Below, in pieces: positions 41,289-52,590 of a stretch of 64,000 nucleotides of DNA. The stretch spans positions 1,798,001 through 1,862,000 of the forward strand of contig OY755181.1 of NCBI GenBank assembly GCA_963576735.1. Direction: 5' to 3'. The notes under the pieces are model-generated. The model was not told the DNA's origin. It made no database searches and was given only the letters and a program-made list of their open reading frames with translations. Origin of the DNA: Bedellia somnulentella. Lineage: Eukaryota > Arthropoda > Insecta > Lepidoptera > Bedelliidae. Numbering within the stretch: the first letter of the stretch is position 1; every line of letters begins with the position of its first letter. The position numbers were made by a program, and so were the translations under genes.

Positions 41289-42411
41289 AAGCTAAATGAA
41301 ACGACGACGATTCCTTGAAACTAAGGAATCCGCAAGAGTTCTCATAGGAACATCAAAAAACCTTAACTCATATATGGCTCAAAATATTGCAGCGATTATT
41401 TTTATCATCGATGGAATTCACATCAGACTAGAGATGGGATTTTGCCCGGGCATTTTGGGCGGATTGGATTTATGCCCAATAAATGTCCATAAATGCCGAA
41501 TAAATGTCCATTACTTGGGCAGAAATCTTATTTAATTTTAATTTTTTAAATATCATTATTGTAAGAGTGTGGTTGATGTTATTAGTTAAAATCATCATAA
41601 AATGACCTATTTTATTTAAAGAATGAATAATACTTATAGGGTTCATGATAGGGACCATTAGCATAAAAGTCAATGGGTGCAATCCAACCCGTTTTATGAA
41701 GTTTTGCAGACAGAAACGCAAACATTTTTAAATGCAAGAATCTTATCATACTTTTTATGATAATTCATTAATTTGTTACAATACAATAGGGAAAAATTGT
41801 GATACTGTTTTAAACTTTTAATTTAAACAAACATTCTGGATGGTCATAGCCCAGATTATGATGATTTTCCACTATAAACGTATCTAACCCGATTTACGTT
41901 GGGCTCGTATCAAGTACAAATCGCGCGCTCCTATTGGACACTTTATATAATATAAAGTTGATTATAATTATATAGAGTTGAGACCAAATTGACATTGACA
42001 TTCCGCCGGATTCAATCGCGCTATTTTGTACCTAGATTTTAAATTGCGTAGAATTCTGACAGCTGCCATTTTTTGACATGTCAGAGGTTATAAATCTTTT
42101 TGACCAGGCTCATTTTTTAAATTTCTATTAAAGTATGAACATCCACGTCAACTCATTTTATTTGTTAGAATAAAATATATACATTTTATTATGTTCTACG
42201 CTGCAAATGCAAAAAGCGCATTCACGGTAAACAGAAAATTTTAAAATATAACAGTTAATAATAAAAAATAATAGCAAATACAGAAAAGAAATGAGCGCAT
42301 TTGAGTATTCAAAGAAGTCGAATGATATGGCATGACAAGACACACACATAACGACAGCTAAGAGCGACATTGAATAAATAATATAGAGCGAGCGATTTGC
42401 TTTACGTTTTA

Positions 42412-42652
42412 CATCCATCTACTTACGGCTACAAATCCCTAAAAGGGGTAGCCTGCTCTTCTGAATCTTAAAATTCTTTAGCCACTTGGAAGTTAAGTAG
42501 AGAAAGATTGTTATATAAATATTTTTGGTGATGGGTCTCCAACCGCATCGCACAAAAGTCGCTTAAAAAGCCCCGATACCCTTAGTCGCCTCTTACGATA
42601 ACCCATGGGAAGAAATGGGGTAGCGCTATTTTAAACCGGCACTTAGCCGACA
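42412..42652 (-). mobile_element. SINE-B nested in hAT
   Basis: Minus-strand near-complete copy; the 5' end carries a local duplication of the GCCGACAC segment. Confidence 0.75.
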
Positions 42653-42832
42653 CAGCAAAAAGGTTTACTAAACCTGGACTAACAAAGAAGGTGCCAGCTA
42701 AAAAAATAAATAAGATAATTAAAATTGAATTGATATCATGTTATATTATAAATATTTTTTACTATTGTATAATTTTACTTAACTTAGGTTATATTTGCAT
42801 TTGCCTTTAAAAAGGTAAGACACAACTTAACA

Positions 42833-42905
42833 AAAATCTAGCAGCGGATATACGCTCCCGTCGCTCTGCCAACTGAGCTATAGTATCAAGTGATCATGAT
42901 CACTG
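42833..42905 (-). repeat. tRNA-like 5' half (family E head)
   Basis: Minus strand: ATAGCTCAGTTGGCAGAGCG (A box), then a sequence like that of the 5137 head, broken before the B box. Not a functional tRNA. Confidence 0.6.
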
Positions 42906-43441
42906 GCGCGAAAATTGGTTTTTGCCTCTTTCTTTACATCTTTACTTGTGTCAACGCCATCTACCGCCAAATTATTACAACCCGGAAATATGCGCCTTTT
43001 GCCACGAATAGTTCATGTCCTCTGTCAATATATGACATCAAAATCATTCGTGTCCGCTGTGGTTTTTTTTCCATTCATTGATGCTCATTGACCTTTACTA
43101 ATTAAACACGAACTGTTTTTCAGTTTAAAACCCTAATACCTAAGTATTATTTCATCCCCTTTGAGTATAAAAAGTAGCGTGAACGTGAGTATTTTCACAT
43201 TTTAAAATTCTGTTAGCGGAATATACCGTTACTGCATTATGTTAATAATCTTGAAAAATAAAAATAAAATATATGTTTTTTTTCGCTTAGTTACTTTATA
43301 ACATTATTCGCTATACTAAAGTTAATATCTTATAGCTACTCTATCGCTTGATATAATTGAATGTGTTTTTTTAGTGTAAGGGTATAAATAATAATTATTA
43401 TAATCGTTCAAAGTAAAAGTGGGTTAAGATTAAGAATTTAA

Positions 43442-43802
43442 CATAACATAAACGTTCACGCCGTTTATCAGAGCCGGTTGGCAGAGCTACCAATGATGAA
43501 CATCACGTGACAGCGCCACTTAGTGTCCAAAGTAGGTACCAATATTTTGCTTAGACAGTGAACTCACGTAATAGGGGGCAGGCCTATTGCCGTTTTGTAC
43601 GAATACACTGTCATATGGCTAAGTACAACTCGGCCATGTGGTTTCCTCACGATGTTTTCCCTCACCGTTGACAACCATGATAAATTAACCACACTTATGA
43701 CATTAGAAAAGACCAATTGGTGTAGCCCCGACCCGGGATTTGAACTCACGACTGTCTGTTTACGGGCGGGCGTTCTACCCATTGAACTATAATGTCGTCT
43801 AA
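43442..43802 (-). mobile_element. SINE-A, full length with tRNA head
   Basis: On the minus strand the head (43802 down to about 43725) has ATAGTTCAATGGGTAGAACG (A box) and GAGTTCAAATCCC (B box). The body follows, then the 3' module GGCGTGAACGTTTATGTTAT. About 360 bp. Confidence 0.78.
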
Positions 43803-44211
43803 GTAAGAATTTAAAGTACTTATATGCCTATATTTGGCATATTGTAACTTTTTTTATCTTCTTATTACTTTATTCTGATGACTCTGATGTATATGTATAA
43901 GTTAAACACAATTAAAATAATGATCCACTTGTAGTTTAATTTTAAAGTAGAGTTTTGTTTTTCCGCCCAGCGATTGGGCATTTATCGGGCGTAAATTCAT
44001 TTTTGCCCATTTTAACCCAATACGTCCAATCTGCCCAATAAGTTTTTATGCCCTCGACCCATCTCTACATCAGACACTTTGTTAATGTTCATTTTGGAAA
44101 GATGAAGGGGTTTCATCAATTTAAATGACAAATTTGTTTATCAATAGTAAGACTAATCAATAGTAAGACTAATATGAAATAAAGCGTAATAAAAATTTGA
44201 CACCGCCCCGG

Positions 44212-44310
44212 TAACGTCTCCGTGGCGTAGCGGTATAACTAACTACTATGAATATTTAATTAGAACTATTATGAATCAATCGTCCCGGGTTCGTATCTCA
44301 GGTAATTCAA
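44212..44310 (+). repeat. tRNA-like head with insert
   Basis: GTGGCGTAGCGGTATAACTA resembles an A box and GGGTTCGTATCTC a B box, but about 35 bp of AT-rich sequence separates the arms where the anticodon arm should be. Probably a decayed SINE head. Confidence 0.45.
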
Positions 44311-44732
44311 GCTTTTTGTAAAAAAATGTTTTGTTAGCTTGAAATAACACTATATATAATAATAACAAGCACTATCCCTTCAATTTAGCGATTATTTTGG
44401 AAGGAGATCCACCACTAATCATCCCTATATTGCCGAACAATCGCTGCAAGCTCTCCCACTATCACCAACGGTCAGTGTAGGGGGCAGCACCGGGCCGTGT
44501 CGCCGCAGCGCCAAACTACTATCCGCATCTGTACTTACTAAAGATATTCTCATTTCTGAACATAAAAACTTGGTATATTTGTTTCATGATTCTTATGAAC
44601 AATTAAAAAGGAATTTTTGGAACTCAACCCCTAACGGGTTGATATAGCAAATGAAAGTTAATATAGAGTTTTTTTACATTTTAAAATAAAACTTGATGCG
44701 ATTGAATTTATGAAATCCATCTATCAATCATT

Positions 44733-44925
44733 CATGAATATATGCTAACAACCATAAATTCCATAAAAGGGTAGCCATAGCTTCGGAGATTCTTCATCCA
44801 ATTTTGGAAATATATTGATAAAAGATAGGTTAATAAAGGTCGTTAGTGATGGGTCACAAACTGCATCGCCCAACAATCACTTAAAAAGCCTCAATGTCCT
44901 TTATGTCATTTACAATGCCCGCGGA
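44733..44925 (-). repeat. SINE-B, degraded
   Basis: Minus-strand copy with a recognisable 3' module and GATGGGTCACAAACTGCATC. Confidence 0.55.
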
Positions 44926-44989
44926 TTATAAATATAAAAAACAGAAGTTGAGATAGTGTTTCGGTATTTTGGTATTATGTAAACTGGAT

Positions 44990-45038
44990 GCAAAAAATGA
45001 AGTCCACGCGGACGAAGTCGCGGGGCAAAAAGCTAGTT
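44990..45038 (+). mobile_element. Helitron-like repeat, 3' end
   Basis: CACGCGGACGAAGTCGCGGG followed by CAAAAAGCTAGT, the hairpin-plus-CTAG end usual for Lep1-type elements. Confidence 0.6.
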
Positions 45039-45044
45039 ATAAAT

Positions 45045-46258
45045 ATAATAGAGAAGCTTTGCAAGAACTGGAATATTGACAAAATATAATATCTACTGTG
45101 ACTGATAATGAAGCAAACATAGTAAAAATCAAACATGATTCCCTCGGGAGCTACAAGCACTCGAAACCTTGTGGCACAAAAAGCTATAGATGAAAAGAAA
45201 AAAAAAAGAAAAAGAGAATATAAACTTATCAAATGTGAAAAAAAAAACATAACGTGAACCCAAAATACTAATCCAAGATGTTATAACACAATTATTTAAT
45301 GTTTTTTGACATGAATTCCTCATGTGGGGATTATTACTCATAAATAAAAGATGTTATTAAAGGAAAGAAAAATTTCGACACTGGCGGGGTTCGAACCCCG
45401 CCAGTGTCGAAATTTTTCTTTCCTTTAATAACATCTTTTATTTATGTTATAACACGTTGGAATTCGAAATTATATATGCTCAAGCGTTTTATTGAGTTAA
45501 CTGACGACATTGGTATCATTTTATTACAAAATGCAAGATCTCCAGCCATGTTAACTGGCACAGAAATGGCTATCATCAAAGAATCATTAAAAATATTACC
45601 ACCAATAGTAAACGTCACAAAAGAAATATCAGGACAAGAGTATGCAACCAGTCGCATCATCATACCTACAATTTATTATATGAAGAAAGCTATACAGTTA
45701 CCTAACTTTGAAAATGCATCTAAGTACTCAGACTTAGGCTCCGAATTTAAAGCAGAGATATTAAACGAGATGAATAAACCATTTCAAAATACCGAAAAAG
45801 TTCATATCCTTGCTATTTCAACCATATTGAATCCCAGATTTAAGAAAATACTTTTTCTGACGCTCAGGCTTTCGCAAAGGCTATAAGCGATATATCTGAA
45901 TTTTTAAAATCAACTACATCTTTTACTACGACACACACCGCTTCAAAAAGTCAGGGAGCAAATGCTCCATCTGCTGTAAGCAATCGCAGTAAGTCATCGC
46001 AAAGTGAACCCAAAGAACGCCTAAATGATATTTTAAAACAATATCTGAGCTGAGACAACCTCTTGTAGACCTCGGCATCAAGAAACAGTAATTGGCCTGA
46101 TATCAATGACTTGGCACAGCGTTATTTATCAGTTGTCGCAACTTCAGTTCGTTCTGAACGCCTGTTTACTTTAGCTGAACAAACACTTTCCGAAAGCCAT
46201 AATTAGGTCAAATCCACAGCGCTTATCAAAATTATTATGTTTGCGTTGAATAAAAATA
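45045..46258 (+). pseudogene. hAT transposase, broken by SINE insertion and frameshifts
   Basis: Fragments in order: TVTDNEANIVKI (about 45097), VNPKILIQDVIT (about 45255), then after the insertion RWNSKLYMLKRFIELTDD and KILPPIVNVTKEISGQEYAT (45440-45880). A frameshift follows, then FLKSTTSF, and finally the C-terminal dimerisation motif RYLSVVATSVRSERLF with an in-frame stop before the end (46120-46258). These are hAT-superfamily signatures. The N-terminal zinc finger and first catalytic region are not seen. The terminal repeats were not located. Confidence 0.82.
45290..45443. mobile_element. palindromic SINE insertion, 12-bp target duplication
   Basis: Flanked by ATGTTATAACAC on both sides (45278-45289, 45444-45455) and inserted in the hAT transposase between the codons of DVIT and RWNS. 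It contains CCTCATGTGGGGATTATTAC, then a perfect 108-bp palindrome (45339-45446) centred on the tRNA B box GGGGTTCGAACCCC. Confidence 0.9.
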
Positions 46259-46527
46259 TTTTAAATCTTCTCTTCTGTGGGTGCCATCTCCTATCGGAGG
46301 TCGGCTATCAATATGGCCATTTTGGCCCATGATGTTGCGGCGTGGAACAATTTGATGGAACTGTAGTTGACCCATTCGGACAGATTTTGAAGCGAGTGGG
46401 TTTTCCTACGGCCCGATCTTTTGCGACCTTGTATTTTGTAATCCTAAATACAAATGATTATTTGTTTCTTTTAAAAAATAATAGAATAAAATAAAACTAC
46501 CAAAAAGATAACTCTTTGCGTGATATA

Positions 46528-46660
46528 CGCCCGATTTCTGAATTGAGTATTCAAGCTGAGAACAACTTAAGTATCGTTTTGTCTCATTCAGTTGTTAAGA
46601 TTTCAATGCGAGAGAACGATACTTAATCTCAGCTGAAATACTCAAGTCAGAAATCGGTCG
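46528..46660. mobile_element. 133-bp MITE or foldback element
   Basis: Inverted arms of about 32 bp (CCGATTTCTGAATTGAGTAT and its mirror with a few mismatches). Possible ATATA duplication on both sides (46523-46527 and 46661-46665). Confidence 0.6.
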
Positions 46661-46721
46661 ATATACTCATTATATCGCATATTAATTGAAAGGCATGAAA
46701 TACGGTTACTATAAGATATAT

Positions 46722-46971
46722 AAGTACATACATACATACATATACTCACGGCTATAAATCCCAAAAAGGGGTAGCCAGAGCTTTACAGCTGGAAACTCCT
46801 CAGCCACATTTGGGAGTTAACAGGGGACAAGGTGGCAGAAATCAAGTTTCGTTAGTTATGTGTCTCCAACAACATCACCCAAAAACTACTTAAAAAAGCC
46901 CAATACCCTGAGCCACCTCTTACGGCACCCATGGGTAGAAAGGGTAATGACATTCTAAGCCGGCACTTCAC
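46722..46971 (-). mobile_element. SINE-B, full length variant
   Basis: Minus-strand copy with a (CATA)n tail and a GCCGGCACTTCACG 5' end; a subfamily variant shared with 54.4-55.3 kb. Confidence 0.75.
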
Positions 46972-47564
46972 GTCAACTATATAACAAATAACGTAACTAC
47001 ATCGATATAACCAAGTACGAAAAAGTTACGATGTGAGGGATATATCTAATATTTAATCTGTGGATATATCGATACAATACACTTTTTTGGACATCACTAT
47101 TTTGTTATGGTTGACAAACTTAGGGTTGCCAACTCTTTAAAATACAAGCCGAAAAAATCTAATATAAATTTTTAATGTACTACACTAATGCTGCGTTTAA
47201 ATGGATCCAAGAAGATAGAATACAATTGTGCGTAAGGCCAAAAGGCCGTGTCTTTAAGCGACAGGCAACCAATAAGCAGCAGGTTATGAATGAGTGCGTT
47301 AACCAGGCATTTTATTCTTTTTTACATCATAATCAGGTCGTTTACAATTTAAACTTATTAATTTTAAAGCTTCAATCACAGATATTACTATACTATACTG
47401 ACTTCAATAAAGCTTTATTTTTTTACCTTAAAAAAGCTCATCATTCATATTTTGACTCTAAATTTAGAGTTCAAATGAAAGCCTATTATGATGTCGCCAT
47501 GGTCAAAATGCCCTGATACCACTCGTGAACTCATGACTCCATGATGAAGTATAAAAAGTGATAA

Positions 47565-47655
47565 TTGTCTGTAATCCCCTATCTTGCTATTACATATTTT
47601 TTTTATCAGCCGAATTTGTTTCCCACTGCTGCTGGGCAAAGGCCTTTTAGCGTTA
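47565..47655 (-). repeat. RTE-like 3' end fragment
   Basis: On the minus strand AAAGGCCTTTGCCCAGCAGC and GGGAAACAAATTCGGCTGAT, the usual end of an RTE-type LINE in Lepidoptera. Confidence 0.5.
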
Positions 47656-47914
47656 TTGGGTACGCTACGATAACCTTCACCGTCACTGCTCTCATTATGT
47701 GGTGGGCGAAGGGGTTGGCGTGGTGCACGGACAGCATCACGTCGGGGTCACCACTTTAGCGTTATTGGGTACGCTACGGTAACCTTTAGCGTCACTGCTT
47801 ACCCCTTGTGCGCTACTTACAACTTAAGCATTACTAGCTACCCCTTACGGCGACTTTACTACACTTTAGCGTTGTTTCTAAATGTATGTAAGTGTAACTG
47901 TGCTTTTCTTTGTG

Positions 47915-49565
47915 TGTAGCAATGAATAAATGTTTTCTTTCTTTCTTTCTTTTGATGGATATGCCAGAGAAGGATTTCGTGATAAATAATGTTGACTCCA
48001 TTGGGCTTGGTATTCGAATGATTTTTTTTTCTCGAGAGAGCGACGGGGGTATGTCGGACTTTTACCGACTAAAACCCCACCAGTTCGGTGCTGCTGGCCC
48101 TGCGGCCTATGCGGCGTCACCTTGGTTTGTTTTGCCGGGTGGCTGAAGGCCGCCCTGGCGGTGAAAAGGAGTGTACCTAAGCTAAGTCTAATAGGGTGAG
48201 TATAAAAATAAAATAGACTCTAGTTGAGTCTGGTGTGACTCTAAAGTTAGTGTTAGGTTCTACGACCTCGCCGGCGGGGTCGGTGTCGGGAGTGATAGTA
48301 GTTGTTGGTGTGACCGCGAGCGCCGGTGGCCCCTGAGGCCTCGAGCTCGCGGGTGATGTCGTCGTCGGGATCCGAGAGCACGCTACGTAGGCGTCGAATC
48401 CCGGCGTCCGGGGAAATCGTGTATTCGAGCGAGGCTCGGAGTAAGGGGTTGGGGTGATCAGGGATCCTATCAAAGTATCTACGTGAGATTTGTTTGAAGT
48501 GATACCTGATTGTATTGAGTCCTAAGTCTCTGTGGAGATCATAGTTCCTAACAACCAAGGCGCCCCTACCGCCTTGCGCATCAACCTATTTTGTATCACC
48601 TGGAGGCGGTGTATCAAGCCCTCTCTGGCGTGTGCGAACGCAACACTACCGTACGAGAGAACCGAACGTATACATGATTTGTATAGTGTAACTTTGTCAC
48701 GCAGTGGTAACTTACTGCGAGCACAAAGCATCAGTGATAGCCTATTCAGGACGAATGAGGCTTTGTTTCGTATGTATCTGATGTGGTGTGTCCATCTAAG
48801 CCGGGAATCAAAGACAATACCGAGGTATTTAGTCTTTTTCACCCACGGAATAGGTGTGCCGAAGAGTTGAACAGGCGGCGGCGGGTCAAGTGAGGGGCCT
48901 CCCTTTCGAAAGAGCATGGCTGCGCTTTTGGAGAGATTAACCTCGATCCGCCACTTCCTGAACCACTCTCCGAGTTGTGTTACGGCTCGCTGAAGGCGAA
49001 GCCGTATGAAGTTATGATTTTGGTGACTCGTATAGAGTAGTGTGTCGTCTGCAAATAGTGCTAACTCCACCAGCGGTGTACGCGGGATGTCGTTAGTGTA
49101 TATATTGAAGAGTGTGGGTGAGCGCGTGGAGCCCTGTGGGACTCCCGCGTGTATGGGGTGGTGTTGTGAGTGGGCGTCCTCCACTCTGAAGCGGAATCGG
49201 CGATCCGACAAGTAGTCGTGGACTATAGCCACGAGCTTGTCTGGCATACCGATCTGGTATAGCTTGTATAGCAGACCGTTATGCCAGACCTTGTCAAATG
49301 CCTTCGCCACGTCAAAGAAGACGGCGCCCGTCTGTTTGATGTAAGTGTCATTGAATCTATAACTATCAAGCACATGCTCGGTAAAGCGATGTGCTTGTTG
49401 GACGCATGAGTGTTGTGCCCTGAACCCGAATTGTTCGTGTATCTGAATGCCGCTAGTGTGCAAGTAATGTCTGATCCTAGCGAGGATTAGTCGCTCATAG
49501 ATCTTACCTAACGAGCTTAATAGGCTGATAGGCCAATAGCTCGTGGGATCGGTGAATATTTATTT
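47915..49565 (-). pseudogene. Jockey-type LINE, 5'-truncated, frameshifted
   Basis: From about 49560 the minus strand reads DPTSYWPISLLSSLGKIYER, FGFRAQHSCVQQAHRFTEHV, FFDVAKAFDKVWHNGLLYKL, GVPQGSTRSPTLFNIYTNDI, LALFADDTLLY and KYLGIVFDSRLRW. Then one frame shift (48560-48520) leads into NYDLHRDLGLNTIRYHF and LRSVLSDPDDDI, the Jockey C-terminus. YWPIS replaces the usual YRPIS. A 3' UTR and (GAAA)n-type end follow to about 47915. Recently active by its low decay, but dead by 5' truncation. Confidence 0.85.
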
Positions 49566-49859
49566 ACAAAATCTTAACTTATATATAGAAAATTCGTTTG
49601 GCCTACCAATACCAAATTTGGTCACAAGACGCACGAACGGGTTCAGACTTCGCGGGCTGTGAGTGACGAAGCGGCACGCGGGGTGATCGTAGGAGTTGCG
49701 CGTCCATTGCCTTATAAGGAGGTGAGAATCGATGCGCGCGCAGGGTGATGTGATGTGCGCGATGATATATTGTAGCTAGGTAGCTACAGCCTTTATAAGT
49801 CTGAGCCCACAGATCCCTGTCTGAAGCTGTACAGAACCACCCTGGTTCAAACTTGTCCA

Positions 49860-50145
49860 TCTGTAGGCACCCATTAAGTTGCTGTTTTAGTCCATTTTTC
49901 CGGTTGTATGCGACAGAGATGTCCGATCCAGGTCCACTTGAGTTTGGCAGTCTGAGCGTCTATACAGGGGATCCCAGTTTTTGAGCGCAGTGTAATGTTT
50001 CGAATGCGATCTGTGCGTTTGACACCCAGAATACTGCGCACCATTGCTCGCTGGCAAACCTTAAGTTTGTGCGCCGTAAGTTAGGATTGGCAAGTGCACA
50101 TGTCGACACGACAGGTTTGCGCTTCAGGGTTAACAGAAGGCGTTT
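49860..50145 (-). pseudogene. RTE-type LINE C-terminal fragment
   Basis: Minus strand reads QRAMVRSILGVKRTDRIRN and AKLKWTWIGHLCRIQPEKW, the conserved tail of RTE-clade polyproteins. Confidence 0.7.
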
Positions 50146-50182
50146 GAAACGCGTCGTTTGATTTCTTTGTCCTGCCTGTTTT

Positions 50183-50690
50183 TAACCGACTTCAAAAAAG
50201 GAGTGTTCTCAATTCGACCGTATATTTTTTTTTATGTTTGTTCGCCGATTACTTCGCCATTTATGAACAGATTTTGATTATTATTTTTTTATTCGAAAGA
50301 AGATACTCCTGGATTGGTACAATGATGAGGATATCAGAGTCTGATGATGAGATCCTGGAGAAATCGAGGGGAACCCTCAAATTTTACAGGCAAATGTACC
50401 GCGTTTTACATATTTTCTGAATTTATATTGGCATTTGCTTCTGAAAATCATATTGTTATGCTGCTGAGCTGATGATGGAAGGTGTGGGTCCTCAATCACT
50501 AGGAGTTAGGAAACAGTTCTTTCAACATTCTATATAGATTTATACTCCTCTTCGTAGCTTTTATGAAGAGAAGTACAGGTTCACTAAATATTTCTTTTGT
50601 TATGTTATTGTTACCGAGAAAGTACCGTGAGACCAGGATCTGATGATGGCATCCCAGGAAATCGAGGGGACTGTCGAAACTCATAATCAT
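50183..50690 (+). repeat. unclassified interspersed repeat
   Basis: Starts TAACCGACTTCAAAAAAGGA, a motif I know as common in lepidopteran intergenic DNA, with two internal CTGATGATG..CCAGGA-type blocks. Family not identified. Confidence 0.4.
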
Positions 50691-50872
50691 GTGACTGTGT
50701 ATTTGTTCAAAACGCCGATAGGCCTGCCCTGCATAACGTGAGAACACTGTCCAAGCAAATCGTGGGTACTCTGAACAACAGGTGACAATGTCACGTGATA
50801 TTCAGAAGTATTACTACCTCTGCTAACCCCTTCGGGGATATTCGGCGTAAACGTTTGAGTCTTTCTTGAGAT
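50690..50872 (+). repeat. SINE-A, head-truncated
   Basis: Plus-strand copy containing GATAGGCCTGCCCTGCAT, CTGCTAACCCCTTCGGGGAT and CGGCGTAAACGTTT. Confidence 0.6.
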
Positions 50873-52081
50873 GTAGAATTGTAGACCATCGCCTTTCGAG
50901 GGATTTTAAGAACAATGTAAAGTTACATATGGTTGAGCCTATTTAATATCTTACAATAATAGAAATACCGGAAATATGAAGAATAATACAGTAACCGTCG
51001 CTTCCTCATCCGAGAGGCATCTTTGCCAGGTCTACCCATCTCTAAAACTCGTTAAATAAAATAATTTTTAACAAAAAGAAAACCGACTTCATAGTTGAAA
51101 AATCAACCGAGAATAAACAATCTAGTACTAAAAAGTACAAAATTAGTTTTTTAATTGAATATGAGTACTGTGATTAATACCTTAGCAATTTCTTTATTCC
51201 ACACGCGTCAGTTCAACCTACCTTAATATTAAAATTCTCTTAAATTAATTTTTGAGTCGGTGCCTATCTCTTAATATTACAATCTAAACAATATATATCT
51301 ACCGCCTAACGTTTTAAATAATAATATTAATTCTATAATCAGATTAAAATTGATACATAGTTTACAAGAGTCAGCTGGTCCCAAACTAGGCTCATCGCCT
51401 GTATCTCGGGATACAGCTTATTGTTCCTACCACAGATATCTGTTCCTACAATATATTGTTAAGAAAAACAAAAAAGACACATTACAATTATTAACATTGC
51501 AAAAATAATTAATTGCATAGACTTAACTATACAATACCTAAAAATACAAAAATCTATGACATTAAAACTAATAATTATGAATTATAGTTAATCATTTAAA
51601 CATAATAAAAAGACATTGGTACTCAGTTTGTAATATCGTAAGTTAAATGAAGATTAAAGTATGTTCCTTTCTGCGTGTATATGTGTGTGCGTGAGTGTGT
51701 GTCAGCAAAAAGGGTGAGTAATGTATATTTTAGTGTAATAGTAAATATATAATATAGTTTTATTTGTTCTTATTATGCATAATATATCTCTTAGTAAGTT
51801 AAACTAAACTAGTGTTCTTAGTAGATATTCCGTTTCATCATAGTTGATGTTATGTAGCCAATCAAACAAGGTTTTTTTGCATTCATAAACATTCATGGAA
51901 TAAATATCTATTTGTTTGTTTATTTTGTTATACATAAAAGGTCCAAGAAAGCAAAAGTATCTATGCGTAAAGGCATGTTTAAATCTACAATTATTGTTGA
52001 TGCCATCCTTGCAGCGCCTTTGTAGTATAATGTCGGGATCAAAATTGCTAGAAGAATGTTGCTTGAGTACAACACTATAAA

Positions 52082-52590
52082 CTTAGATAAAAATAAAAGA
52101 AAGATGCGGCAACCCCTGCCCGCGCGTGGTCCTACTAAACTGAGTACAATGTACTTGGTTTGCTTCAGTCGAGTTTAGTCCGCTACGATACTTCAAGTCG
52201 ACGAGCTGACATAATCTTTGACATCGAAATTAAAATTTTCATACAATTCGCGCTTAAAATGCCTGGCTGTGCCTTTATTCAGTGCACAAATCATTCAAGG
52301 CGTAAAAACAAATCACAGGGAATCACGTTTCATGCTTAAATAAACCAAAAATATATTTACAAGCAAAATATTATTAATTTCGGCCATTTTATCCTTGAAA
52401 TCTGACATGTTTAAGTGACAGAGACAGACTATACGAGCCCATCGGTCTATCTTTATCTTTGCGTCATGTCGTGTGTGTTCGTATCAGTTCGTATGGATGT
52501 AGTGCGGTGTTGTGGTAAACCGATAAGGCCCATATTTAGTTGACAATTTGTACGCTCACGCCGCATCTTCTTCTTTTATTTTTATCTAAG
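52082..52590 (+). mobile_element. 509-bp TIR element with THAP-like ORF, P-element-like
   Basis: Terminal inverted repeats of about 30 bp (CTTAGATAAAAATAAAAGAA then GATGCGGC; the two ends differ by a 2-nt indel). Both flanks carry ACTATAAA (52074-52081 and 52591-52598), an 8-bp target duplication in the LINE. The plus strand contains a short frame with the start of a THAP zinc finger. THAP-type DNA binding plus 8-bp duplication is the combination known for P-superfamily transposons. There is no room for a transposase, so it is a deletion derivative. Confidence 0.85.
52259..52339 (+). CDS. THAP-like N-terminal fragment (26 codons)
   Basis: ATG followed by PGCAFIQCTNHSRRKNKSQ and GITFHA, then TAA. 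Cys4 and Cys9 have the C-x4-C spacing of THAP domains, and GITFH occupies the place of the usual V/I-S-FH strand. The remaining Cys-x2-His pair and AVPTIF-like end are absent. It could be a first exon of a lost transposase; not expected to be functional. Confidence 0.65.
   Translation: MPGCAFIQCTNHSRRKNKSQGITFHA

Larger units (their letters stand above)
41429..44067. mobile_element. hAT-type element, 2.64 kb, with nested SINEs
   Basis: Ends TAGAGATGGG and CCCATCTCTA form a hAT-type terminal inverted repeat, backed by further matching GCCC/GGGC-rich subterminal sequence. Identical 8-bp CATCAGAC lies on both sides (41421-41428 and 44068-44075). No transposase frame is evident, so it is non-autonomous or decayed. 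Inside are a minus-strand SINE-B, a tRNA-like fragment and a full-length SINE-A, all younger than the element. Confidence 0.88.

Noticed and set aside
43725..43802. Functional tRNA gene on the minus strand
   Set aside because: It continues without a terminator into the SINE-A body, which recurs at 40.1, 34.8 and 50.7 kb.
38748..47096. One large hAT element bounded by TAGGGATGCCCA near 38748 and TGGACATCACTA near 47090
   Set aside because: The ends are only loosely similar and the flanking 8 bp do not match; a well-supported hAT element lies inside instead.
47175..47516. 113-codon plus-strand frame
   Set aside because: AT-rich composition, no recognised domain, between transposon remnants.
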